Positions 1 through 8,640 of a stretch of DNA of 64,000 bases are shown piece by piece. The translations under genes were made by a program, and so were the position numbers. Position 1 is the first letter of the stretch, and the number at the start of each line of letters is the position of its first letter. The notes beneath the pieces were generated by a model. It ran no database searches, was not told the origin of the DNA, and saw nothing but the letters and a program-made list of their open reading frames with translations. The DNA is from Callaeas wilsoni (taxonomy: Eukaryota > Chordata > Aves > Passeriformes > Callaeidae): positions 1 to 64,000 of the forward strand of contig VWPU01017846.1 of the NCBI GenBank assembly GCA_013398955.1, given 5' to 3'.

Positions 1-29
1 CCCTGCCCTGCCCTGCCCGCGGGTCCTAC

Positions 30-930
30 CTGCGCTGGGTGCCCGGACGGGGATGGGGGCGGCCCGGCCCTGCAGGCAGTGCAGCATGGAGTTCTCGAAG
101 GGCGCCGTGGGCCAGGCAGGGGCGAGCTGCGGCCCCACGTAGGACGTGTAGGGCCCCGGGTAGGAGCCATTGAGCGGCCGGGCCAGGGGGCTGTACTGGT
201 CCCTGGCGCCCAGGCTGTTGCTGTAGGCGCCGGGCTCTCGGGAGGCCCCGTTGGCCACCGGCGGGCTTGGGGAATAGGGGAAGCGGCCCGAGGGGTGGGA
301 GCCGCCGCCGCTGTTGTACGAGGGGCTTTCCGCGGCCGGCTGCGACCAGACGGCGTGGCCGCCGCCCGGGTGGCTGGGCTGGGCCGCCCCGCTGCCCTGC
401 AGGTACGGCAGCGTGGGCAGCATGGAGCCCACGCGGGTCGTGGGCACGTAGACGGGCGAGCTGGGCGTGGAGTGCATGAAGCCGCCCGGAGATCCGTCGT
501 AAGGCGTGGGGCCCTGGGCGGCCGAGATGGCGAGGGTCTGGTACATCTCCTCGGACTGCTCGGCGCCGAGGGCGCTCAGCTTGGGTCCGCGGCTGGACCA
601 GATCAGCTTGTTGGTTTGGTCTAAGTCCGCGAAGAGCAGGATGTCCTCCCAGCTGGGACGGCCGGAGGGGCGTGGGGTCCCGAAGTGCACGTAGGGGGCG
701 AGCAGCGACCTGCCCTCGGCGGTGGGAGGCGGCGGCGGGGCCGGCCGGTGACTGTCGTCGATCTCCGGCCGAGGAGTCTTGGAGGAGCTGCGTTCACCCT
801 GTGAGCCGGAGGAGGAGGAGGGCGAAGGAGGAGACGGGCGCGGCTCCCTGGTCGCGAAGGGGCAGGAGGAACCGCCGGCGTCCGCAGCGCACCGCTTCAC
901 CACGCACCAGCCGCCTTCAGCCACGGCCAT
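30..930 (-). CDS. GATA6: GATA6 transcription factor, first coding exon (N-terminal 300 codons, partial gene)
   Basis: This exon encodes the N-terminal transactivation part of GATA6, a nuclear zinc-finger factor of heart, gut and extra-embryonic endoderm development. Read on the minus strand, the frame is open for 300 codons plus one base. It starts MAVAEGGWC (the human long form starts MALTDGGWC), continues through [13 protein letters not shown] and WSSRGPKLS, then the internal start MYQTLAIS at codon 129 (ATG at 546-544), and the GATA6-type block [15 protein letters not shown]. It ends ...VRAPSA + G at a CAG|GTAGGA donor (exon end 30, GT at 29-28). The long-form start is chosen because its sequence matches the human extension and an in-frame TAG lies 15 bases before it (945-943). 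The two zinc fingers and the nuclear localisation region are encoded by later exons outside the window. The human polyhistidine run is absent and the N-terminal extension is 128 residues (146 in human, from memory). GATA4 and GATA5 fit much worse. The identification is very secure. Confidence 0.97.
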
Positions 931-949
931 CCAGGTCCCCTTCTAGCCG
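931..949 (-). other. GATA6: 5' UTR part of GATA6 coding exon
   Basis: Nineteen bases lie between the inferred splice acceptor (AG at 951-950) and the long-form ATG. They contain an in-frame TAG (945-943), which fixes the ATG at 930 as the first possible start in this exon. The context of that ATG has T at -3 and G at +4, which is weak at the key -3 position. The internal ATG at 546 has G at -3. This fits leaky scanning to the shorter isoform, a known behaviour of GATA6. Confidence 0.75.
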
Positions 950-1010
950 CTGGGTGTGGATGGGGAAGGGCGAGGAGGGGAGGAGGAGGAGGAGTGGAGA
1001 GGGGGATCCG
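950..1010 (-). other. GATA6: Splice acceptor and polypyrimidine tract before GATA6 coding exon
   Basis: On the minus strand this is a nearly unbroken C/T tract of about 50 bases ending ...CACACCCAG, just 19 bases upstream of the long-form ATG. On the plus strand it appears as the purine-rich run at 959-1010. It is a strong acceptor signal and implies that the 5' UTR is spliced, as in human GATA6, whose first exon is non-coding. The site is predicted from sequence only. Confidence 0.75.
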
Positions 1011-1934
1011 CAGGGTAGGGCGGGGAAGGAGGACACAAAAGAGCAGGGAAGTGGGGGAGAGAGAAATAATAATAACAAAGTTTGCAAACAGGACAGCCCG
1101 TCTCCCTCTCGTAATGAGATTCGTCAGGGCTTATCTGGCCCCTCTGAGCGCTTAATCAGTCATGTCGCCTCGGCGCTGTTGTCCCTCGCCCTGGCGGAAT
1201 AGGATCAAGCAGCCCAGGTCAAGACGGGCCGGGAGACGCCAGTCCCACGGGGCCAGGGCTGCGGCTCCGGCCCCGCTTTCCGCACCGCGGGAGGGCTGCT
1301 CCCCTCTCCCTTCGCATCCCGGGCTGCGGATTTGAACATGAAGCACGCCGAGGCAAAGGTGGGCGTAAGGGAGTGGGGACAGAGAGGGGCGAGGGGGCAA
1401 TTTTCCCTGTCTCTGCCCTTCCTTGGCTGCTGTCGTTGTTATGATTATTTCAATGAATGAGTCATTTGACTCGGTTCCACCGAGAAAACAATTAGTAAGG
1501 CGATCCCTTTAAGGTTACTTAGCCGGAGAGCGATGTTAGCTCTTCCGCGCATCGCCTCGCTTGTTTGCCTATTTCCAGCCCAAGGTCACGGAAAGGAGGA
1601 GGAGGAGGGAAAGGCACCCGGGAGAAGGGAGATGCGCACGGGCCGGGCCCGAAGTGTGCGTGGCGGCGGCGGGATGTGCCGGCCGTAGGGGCCGGATCCA
1701 GCGGACGGCCCTGGCTGGGGCCCTGCCTAACCCTGCCCCGAGCCCCAGCACACCTTGCGGGGGTGACACCCGTCCCGAGCCGAGCGGTGTCAGTTCGGAG
1801 CTGCCAGCAGAGAAAGGCCGGAGAGACAGACACAGAGAGCCCGGTGCCCAGTCCCTGGGAGAAGGGACAGAAAGCGAAAGGGGACACAGAGAAATGACAG
1901 CAAGAGAAGGCGAGGCTCTGCGTTCTCAACCCAC
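950..1934 (-). other. GATA6: GATA6 5' UTR intron (inferred)
   Basis: This is the interval between the acceptor at 950 and a plausible donor GAG|GTGGGT (exon edge 1935, GT at 1934-1933). It is GC-rich and CpG-rich with no coding support. It holds adjacent AP-1-like motifs (TGAGTCA at 1458-1464 and TGACTC at 1467-1472), a TTATCT GATA motif near 1130, and an AT-rich pocket at 1435-1515 that looks regulatory. The acceptor is strong. The donor is the best of several candidates, so the upper edge is uncertain. Confidence 0.45.
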
Positions 1935-2330
1935 CTCGGGGCTCTCCAGATAACCACAGGCACAAGAATATAGGACACACACACGCAGAGCCCCCTTGCA
2001 GATAGGCACCAAATACGTTTCTCCCTCCCGCGAGATAACTGAGAGATAAGGCTCCTGCAGATAAGAGCTCCAGGCACCGGCATCGGATGTTTGCCCACAC
2101 AGTCTCCCTCGGGCTCCCCCAGCCAGGGGCAGCCGCCGCCGCGCCGCGCTCCCCTCGGAACGCCCGAGGGCAGAGAGGCAGAAGCAGAAAACCGAGAAAG
2201 GATAAGTGAAACCGCGGCGAGGCAAGGAAAGAGAGGGGCCAAACCTGATGCCGGTGCCCCGCATGGGGCCGGGGCGCGGGGCCGCGGCGGGCGGTAAATC
2301 CAGTGCGGCGGGGGCGAGTGGCGGCGGCGA
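1935..2330 (-). other. GATA6: Probable non-coding first exon of GATA6
   Basis: The exon is placed by a GAG|GTGGGT donor at 1935/1934 and by the promoter-like CCAAT/TATA area at 2359-2427, which would put a minus-strand start near 2330. The interval is CpG-rich and carries six GATA cores. Human GATA6 is known to have a non-coding first exon, and an intron of about 1 kb would fit. The start site is inferred and has not been mapped. Confidence 0.35.
1948..2064 (+). promoter_or_regulatory. Cluster of five WGATAR motifs
   Basis: AGATAA occurs at 1948-1953, 2033-2038, 2044-2049 and 2059-2064, and AGATAG at 2000-2005, all read on the plus strand. A further GGATAA is at 2200-2205. Random DNA would give roughly one WGATAR per 500 bases on both strands, so five same-orientation copies in 117 bases is a strong excess. 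Lying in the first exon or promoter of a GATA gene, the cluster suggests auto- or cross-regulation by GATA factors. The motifs are observed; the function is inferred. Confidence 0.55.
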
Positions 2331-2339
2331 GTCCAGCGG

Positions 2340-2460
2340 CGGCGGCCGGCGGCTCATGTATAAAAAGGAGAGAGGAGGCGCCTCTCGCAGCCGTGCCGGA
2401 AAACTGCAGGCAGCCGGCCCTGATTGGGCTCGGCCAGCCCTAAACAAACACGGGGCTCCG
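2340..2460. promoter_or_regulatory. GATA6 promoter region with CCAAT, forkhead and plus-oriented TATA elements
   Basis: TATAAAAAGG lies at 2359-2368 on the plus strand (TTTTTATA on the minus strand). ATTGG at 2423-2427 is a CCAAT box on the minus strand, and TAAACAAACA at 2441-2450 matches the forkhead consensus. The CCAAT-to-TATA spacing suits minus-strand initiation near 2330 for GATA6. The TATA orientation suits plus-strand initiation near 2390 for a divergent transcript. Human GATA6 has a head-to-head antisense lncRNA (GATA6-AS1), so a bidirectional promoter is plausible. Confidence 0.45.
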
Positions 2461-3023
2461 CAGGGGTGCCAGTCCCGGGACCAGCCGGGCCGCCGCAGCC
2501 CCGGGGGCGGGAGCGGGGGGGCACCTCGGGGCGCCCGCAGCGGAGGGACGACGGACCCCTGCTCGGGGAGCAGGGAAGAGCAGAGAGGGCTCGCCCTGCC
2601 AGATACCTCAGTCTTTTTTCTTCTTTTTATTAAAAACTTATTTTAACCCAGAAATAATACGCACTCTTCCCTCCTTCCCGGATAATATCTTTTTTTTATG
2701 GTGAATGTTCAACTTCTGTAAGGTTGGGGTTTTTTTTTCTCCGCGCCTCCCGGCATGTTAGCGAGTGTTCCCTGTCAGCGGTCCGGGGGGATGTGTGCCT
2801 TTTCGCCCTAAGCAACCAGGAGAACGTATCCCTCCCTCAAATCTTCTTAGTTTTTGCTCGTCAAAATCCGAGCTATCCGAGACGAAAAAATGTGGCTCCT
2901 CCTTGAGTTGCCCCAACCGTCAGGTGAAGCCAAAGCAAGCTGTGGGATGTGTCCATCCCAACAGCTGGCGGTAGGCATTTTTCCTCCGTTTCTTTCTTAT
3001 TACCCCCCCGCTCCTCAACCCTC

Positions 3024-3138
3024 TTATCTCAGCTGTGTACAAACTGATATGGTACTTAGCAGGAAAGTGACTGGAAATTAAAATAACTTCGTTCACCAGA
3101 GGTTATCAGCTGGATATCTGTCATCATCAGTTTGTACA
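3024..3138. promoter_or_regulatory. Candidate enhancer: GATA motifs flanked by a 13-bp inverted repeat
   Basis: TGTACAAACTGAT at 3036-3048 is perfectly repeated in inverse orientation at 3126-3138, with a 77-base spacer. The block contains CTTATCT (about 3023-3029), GATATGG and TTATCA (about 3103). The motif density and its position less than 1 kb above the promoter suggest a cis-regulatory module. A chicken GATA6 upstream enhancer active in the atrioventricular conduction system has been reported; whether it maps here is not known. Confidence 0.3.
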
Positions 3139-3534
3139 GAAAGAGTCATCTGCGGCAAAGGGCTGGACTAGAGCAGAGCCGGGCTCTCGGCAGCCGGCAG
3201 GCATGAGCCCTCCCGACAGAAACCGAGCCCAAACCTGCTGATGCGCTGTGCTGTCGCTCCTGGGGTAGGCACGGCTTTTCTTTCGGTCTTTCCAAGCAAG
3301 GTGAACGGGAGGTGAAGAATTCGCAGTGCTGGGGGTACGGCAAAACACTGGCTGTAGCGATCCGCTCTGCCGGCGTGGGCGAACTGATTGTGACTTGGGA
3401 GTTTATTGTCCGCGTTAATTTTTGTGGTACAGCGCGGCAGGGGTTTGGTCGGAAAACAATCACTTTCCCGAGAAACCGCTTCTTTATTAAATTGTATGAT
3501 TAAAGGTGATGCTTTTTTCTTGTCAGTTGTCTCT

Positions 3535-3573
3535 AAATAATATCGTTAAATAATATCGTTAAATAATATCATT
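3535..3573. repeat. 13-bp tandem repeat, three copies
   Basis: AAATAATATCGTT occurs at 3535-3547 and 3548-3560, followed by AAATAATATCATT at 3561-3573. Each unit contains a GATA core on the minus strand (TATC). It is a small minisatellite in an AT-rich block. Confidence 0.9.
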
Positions 3574-4231
3574 CACCCTGCCAGGCTGAAGTGATTTTTT
3601 TCCTTTTTACTTTTAGATGTATTTTAGTGAGTGCAGTATTAAATAGAAAATAAGCTTTTGCAAGCGAGGACAGTGATTTTTTTCTGCCCAGCTTGTCTTC
3701 CGATCCTCGCTTGAAACCTAAAACATGTTTCCCGTGGTTTTTACCTGCCAATGTGAGACAAGAGCAGTGGAAGTCGCGGGAGTCGATGCCCACACAGCTT
3801 CTCCCCAGCTTGGGTGCTGCCACCGCAAATTTCTGTGCTGAAAAGCGCCGAGCTTTAAACCCTGCGTTTCGTTTCAGTCTTTTGGGTGCCCCTTGTCCAG
3901 TTAAACACGAGGGCATTTCAAACACGTGTAAAGGTGTATATAAAGCGAGTAATACCGTGAGAGTTTTTTTTCAAGCGACAGGCTTTACTCCTTGAGGGGG
4001 ATTTGCCGGTGCTCATTTAAGAGAAGGGTGGGCGGTGGGGACCTGCTCGGACCCGGAGGGTGCCTGCCCGAAAGCTGAGGATGGCTGGGAAGAACAGCGC
4101 GTTGGCCTGGCAGGCGCCTCTTTCCCTGGCTCCAAAGCGACCCGTGTTTTACACTCAGGCGCCTTGTTTTTTTTCACTGCCGATTAGCCTGTTTACGTTA
4201 TAGCCGGGCTACAAGCTTCATTTTATTTCCT

Positions 4232-4410
4232 CAGATAAACACGATAAGAAAACCCGACTTAAACTGGGAGCAGCGTGGGAAACCATTCCCAGTCACCCCT
4301 TTCCTCTCCACTCCTTTTCGCTTCGGGTTTGCTGTCGAACCGCTCAAATCATAGACTCCTAACTCTTCGCTACGTCACTCTTTTCCCAAATCCCGCTCTG
4401 CTGACGTAAC
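4232..4410. promoter_or_regulatory. Candidate regulatory block with GATA and inverted CRE-like sites
   Basis: AGATAA and CGATAAG occur at 4232-4246. TACGTCA (4371-4377) and its inverse TGACGTA (4402-4408) form a pair of CRE/ATF-like sites 24 bases apart. The motifs are seen directly. Enhancer activity is only inferred from the clustering upstream of GATA6. Confidence 0.25.
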
Positions 4411-5019
4411 TTTCACCCCGGGGCTCCCAGAGGCTCTCAGGTATCTCCTGCACCATGCCTGGGTTAGGTGCCCCGGGGTGCATGTTCAGGGACATTTTTG
4501 AGGGCAGGAGGGGTGCTCGGTTGCGGGAAGACACCGCCGGGGAGGAGGTGCCAGCGAGGTGACCATCGCTTCTGGTCGTTGTGGCCAAAGACGGAAGAAG
4601 GCAGATTGGGAAAAAAAAAAAATTCGTATCCAATTAAGGCAAATTCCCTCGCGGGCACTTCAACCTCCCAAAAAAGGGTTGGGGGTAAGCCGTGTGCAAG
4701 CGCAGAGCTGTTGCTCCTTCCCCCACTCTCGGGTCTCTGCAAACGTGATCCCTTACCAGAGGTGCACTACGAAGGAGGGGAAGGCTCTGTCCGGCCGCAC
4801 CCTCGCTGCCCCTCGGCCCGGACAGTCCCGGGAGCAGCGGGCGTCGCCAGCCAGGTCGGGCCCCAATGCTCCCGGGGCGCTGCGGCCGTGGGGGCTCGGC
4901 GGGTTCGGGTGCGAGGCGGTACGAGGGGTCACTTTGGTGACTATCGCAGGCTGGAGTGTATTCTTTTCCGAGACGTGTTTATGTAACTTAATGTACTTTA
5001 GAAACTGCTAGGGAGTTTA

Positions 5020-5160
5020 GGCCGGGCTGATAAGCGCAGCGGTTATTACGGGCGACGTGCCGGCACCTCTCCCCCTCTCTTCTCCCTTTTGCTTATCCGC
5101 GCTACTTAAAATACACTTTTATCAAGGCCACCCCACGATATGGACTGTTTCCATTCCCCA
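5020..5160. promoter_or_regulatory. Candidate enhancer with three GATA sites
   Basis: TGATAAG (5028-5034), CTTATC (5092-5097) and TTATCA (5119-5124) lie within 100 bases. The first two are in opposite orientation, each next to a GCGC-type flank. A pyrimidine-rich stretch separates them, and an AT-rich CArG-like string (ACGATATGGA) follows. The block resembles a conserved regulatory module and lies about 2.7 kb above the promoter. Confidence 0.3.
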
Positions 5161-5939
5161 GCGGCTGTGACATTGAAGCGGACATATCGATCGGGGCACC
5201 GGCGGCTCTCGGGAGCGCTCAGTCCAGCGGGGAGCTGCCGGCCGGCCGGCTCGGCGCTTCCCGCTGCCGGCCGGGCAGGGCTCAAGCCCCCGCGGCAGAA
5301 GCCGGTGGAGTATTCCGCATCCGCCGGGAAAGAGAAGGATTTCCGAGGGACAGGGGCCTTTGACATCACCCATCACCTCCCTCTCGGGCCGGGCGGGACA
5401 GCCCGGGGAGCTAAGGGTAGTGGTTAGCCAAACTGACCCCCAAAGCAGCAAGGTCCTCTGCACACCGCAGTGAGGGCGGGGGCGGGCACGGTGAACGTGC
5501 CCTTTGCGATAGATCAGATGTGTCCCATGGTGAGGAGGGACCCCCAAACTATCAAAGATGAGGAGGGATTATTTTTTCTTTCCCCAAAACTCCTAATGAA
5601 GTGCTGCCGGGTGCTCGGAGGCCGGGCTTCAGCTCCAGCCGTCCTCGCTGGTCGCAGACAGCAGGCTCCGGGCCTCGCGGAGCAGGACACCCTGACCCAG
5701 CTCGGGGAACCTTGCCCGCTCCCTCCCGGCTGCTCGGCTCTCCCCCAGGCTGAAGCTGCGGCCGGCGGTGGGGAGCGGGGCATAAGGATATTCCCCACTG
5801 CAGCAAGCGGCCTCCCCGTCACTGGTGACCTGCTGCCGCGTGCTTTTGGGTGATTTCCACGGTGTCTTTCAACACTTGACGCACAAACAAGCATCAGGCA
5901 GCAGAGAGCCCGCACGAACATTTATGCAATATATGCCCA

Positions 5940-6132
5940 AGTGTGTGGTTTCTGTGTGGTTGGGGCTTTTTTGTTGTGGTTTTTTTTGTTTTGGTTTTGT
6001 TTTTGTGTTTTGTTTTTTTAATAATGATCTGCAGCTTCTTTTTATTTGCTCTCTCTCCAGTCTCTGAGGTCCGGCTGGTTAATGATTTCAGCCTTTAAAA
6101 AAAAAAATTAAAAAAAAAAAAAATCAACAAAA
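5940..6132. repeat. Low-complexity T/G-rich run followed by A-rich run
   Basis: Positions 5950-6022 are nearly all T and G (TTTTG-like words), and 6097-6132 is nearly all A. No element family is recognisable. The two runs could pair as a weak hairpin. Confidence 0.8.
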
Positions 6133-7099
6133 CGCGCGGAGGAGGCTCCTGTTGCCGCGTAACCTGACTCCCGGAGCCGGCGCTCCGCGGTACGCGCACG
6201 CCGAGCCCCGGTGGGGCGCGCAGGACGAAGGCGATGCCCTCCAGTCCTCGGGGTGACCGGGAGGCAGCCGGGACCCAGGCAGCACCCTAAAAACCACGAT
6301 TTAGCTGCTTCTGTCCAACAGGCGCATACACGTTTTGTCTCTTTCCAGCACATACACAGGGACTTTGGAAATGAGTTAAGGATTACTTTTATTGCTCCTC
6401 GGTCGTTTTAAAGGTTTTGAGAATCGGTGACTAAAATGGCCTAATTCTGACCCTTTTAGCAACGGGCCCCTCAATGCCCTTGCTACGGAGCGGTGGGGCT
6501 GTGTTTCACTAAGTGCTTGCGGTGACGAATATTATGTATTATTTTTAATCGCAGTACCCCTTTCTGCGCACAACTGTAGATAAATCAAGTACCTCGACTG
6601 TGTGTGCGAATCGGCTTTCACACCTAGTAAAAGAACCCGTTTCGAGACAACAAGGCCAGAAGGAAAGGCCCCCACCCTGGTTCCCGCCGCCCGGTCGAGA
6701 GGAATAGGGAGGCGGGGGGGGTTGGGAGCCGCCGCGGTGGGAGCGCAGAGCCCTTCCCGCCGCCGCGTCTCCCGGGCCGGAGCCGTGGGGATAACCGTCC
6801 GTTCCTGTCTGGGTGCTGGGGAAGGCTTTCAGGGCTGTCTTCTGCTGGATCTGGCAGGAAAACACGGGGGAAAGTTTCTTGCTGCGAGAGGTCGTTGTGG
6901 AAGAGAGCTGGGAACGGCGGGACGCGGGGCACGGCGGAGCCGCATTTCTCCCCGGCGCTTTAGAGCCGGGCTTCTCCTCATCGTCCCCCCGCTCCCTATC
7001 ACGGATGTTAGGCAATATCAAATCCGATCTGCAATTAGCTATCCTGCCTCCGCCCCTATGCCCGCAGCACAGAGAGTTAATTCTTTCTCACTTAAACCC

Positions 7100-7180
7100 A
7101 CCCCTTCCAAAAGAACTCCAACAAAAACTAAACTAAACAAAACGCCAACAAAAAACAACCAAACAAAAAACATCACCGAC
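7100..7180. repeat. A-rich (CAAAA-like) low-complexity tract
   Basis: This stretch is made of AAAAC/CAAAA words with very little G or T, inside an otherwise mixed region. It inflates the open frame that crosses it. Confidence 0.75.
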
Positions 7181-7540
7181 TATTCCCTGGGACGGTTGTC
7201 GCCACTGCCGCACACCGTGAAGGAAATACCAGTTTATGCATGCATCGAAACCTGCCGGGAAACCCCCCACATAGTTGTCTTCTTACTTCTCTGTCCAAGA
7301 AATAAAATAAACCATCAGAACAGGTCACAATCTTCCAGTGAAATGTTTTCCACAGGTCAAAATGGATACATTCTCTTGGAAGCGTTTTTCGGGAGTAGCT
7401 CCGTTTCATGTGTGTCCATGCTGAGCTCCGGGGGGCCCGCTCCGTTTCTTTTGGCATAGTGGCAACCTCTCGCCTCCCCTTTTGAAACCGCTTTCCTCGC
7501 CATTTACCTGCCTGACCGAAATGTCTGAGCACACGTGCGA

Positions 7541-7560
7541 ATAATAATAATAATAATAAA
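7541..7560. repeat. (AAT)n microsatellite
   Basis: About six AAT units sit between GCG and AAAGCC. Confidence 0.85.
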
Positions 7561-8119
7561 GCCCCAAACGACATTCGCAATCTCAGCTAAGCGAACCGCT
7601 TCCCTCCATCCGAACTAGTAATGTTTCCACTTGCTGCTTTCGTGTGAAATGTCAAAATCTGGGGACTTTGTTCCTGCTTGGAATGAAGGTAGATTTTAAA
7701 ACGTTAAAATAATATCTTCCAGAGCTAGTCGGACCAGTTCTGTACATGCAAGCGCTACTAGATTGGAAAATCAAATCAAAACAACCACATCACAGAATGA
7801 GAGATTTCAGAGTTAGCAGCTCGGGATAATTAGATAGCCTATTAATAGCCTTGCTTCTCGCTGCTATCAAAAGTAAGTGGATGGCTCCTGCCTCGGGAAG
7901 GTATAAGCAAGCATGCCACGGGAGGTACGATGGAGACCGAGGAGACGGGGAGAGGTTTCCAACGAGACATGTGGGGCCCCGTGGACAGGCAAAATGCGTG
8001 TACCCCCCTTGGCTTTGCCTGTCGTGCCCACAGACGCCGGCTTGTCCCTCCTTTTGATAGATGGGGGTGTCGGAGGGAGCCGCGGAGGCAGGTCCCGGCC
8101 GGGCGGGTCCCATCCCCAT

Positions 8120-8640
8120 CGGCCCGAAGATAAGCGATGTTGCTAATTCACCTCCGGAGAGGCGACGCCTTCCTTCCCTTTTGCTTTTCTTACCCTCGGT
8201 GTTAATGGCTTCGCGGACACAGCCCTCTATTTGCAGTTAAAAGTATAAATATATACGTTCGCCGTGGGAATACCGCAATTTCCATTTCGTTCATGTAATC
8301 ACTGCCAGTGTTTATCCATTTCGCCTAAGCCTCCACGACCAAGAAGGGCGTGCAAACAATCTGCACTTTTCGATTACTTTAGGAAAAGGTTGGGTTTATG
8401 CATCCGTTATTGCTGTTCACGTTGAATTTGTAATTCAATAGTAAAGGACGCCAGTATTTGCAAACAGTAAAAAGAACAATTAAAAAGCCAATCGCCCCAA
8501 AATTAGGTGGCTATAATATATTGCTACTCTGCCGTTATTGATTGATTTTAAGAGGTCACAGATGACTGAACTTTAAGGAGTCAAACGACTTTAATTCCAA
8601 TTAGATGTGCAAGAAGTAGCATAGTCCAGTACACGTAAGG
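8120..8640. promoter_or_regulatory. Candidate conserved non-coding element, AT-rich with homeobox and nuclear-receptor motifs
   Basis: After the last CpG-rich block the sequence is AT-rich but not simple. It holds GATAAG (about 8127), several TAAT/ATTA words, the HOX/PBX-like TGATTGATTT near 8538, and AGGTCACAG near 8552. This texture is typical of deeply conserved developmental enhancers. No alignment is available, so the call rests on motif texture and position. Confidence 0.3.

Larger units (their letters stand above)
1..2640. other. CpG island over GATA6 exon, intron and promoter
   Basis: This is a very GC-rich stretch with frequent, undepleted CpG, covering the coding exon, the 5' UTR intron and the putative promoter. 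It ends at an abrupt switch to T-rich sequence at about 2610-2710. That is the usual architecture of a developmental transcription factor gene, commonly unmethylated and Polycomb-bound. The base composition is seen directly; the chromatin state is inferred. Confidence 0.8.
2640..8200. other. GATA6 proximal upstream region, mixed CpG-rich and AT-rich, no coding gene recognised
   Basis: CpG-rich islands (about 3140-3400, 4780-5450, 5600-5800, 6140-6270, 6690-6980 and 7900-8150) alternate with AT-rich blocks. The longest open frame (6602-7459, plus, 285 codons) runs across a CpG-rich block into A-rich low-complexity DNA and looks like nothing known, so I do not call it a gene. An antisense lncRNA could run through this interval on the plus strand, for example via a CAG|GTGAAG donor near 2921, but no exon structure can be fixed. 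GATA motifs recur (near 3024, 3103, 4232, 4241, 5028, 5092, 5119 and 8127). Confidence 0.5.

Noticed and set aside
79..624. 181-codon plus-strand open frame across the GATA6 exon
   Set aside because: It is the antisense shadow of the GATA6 coding exon in GC-rich DNA. The minus-strand reading matches GATA6 throughout.
672..1202. 176-codon plus-strand open frame, Arg/Ser-rich
   Set aside because: It overlaps the GATA6 coding start and the polypyrimidine tract in antisense. Its composition reflects purine-rich DNA, not a protein.
6602..7459. 285-codon plus-strand open frame upstream of GATA6
   Set aside because: It crosses a CpG-rich block and an A-rich low-complexity tract, changes composition midway and has no domain. 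It could lie within an antisense lncRNA, but coding is unsupported.
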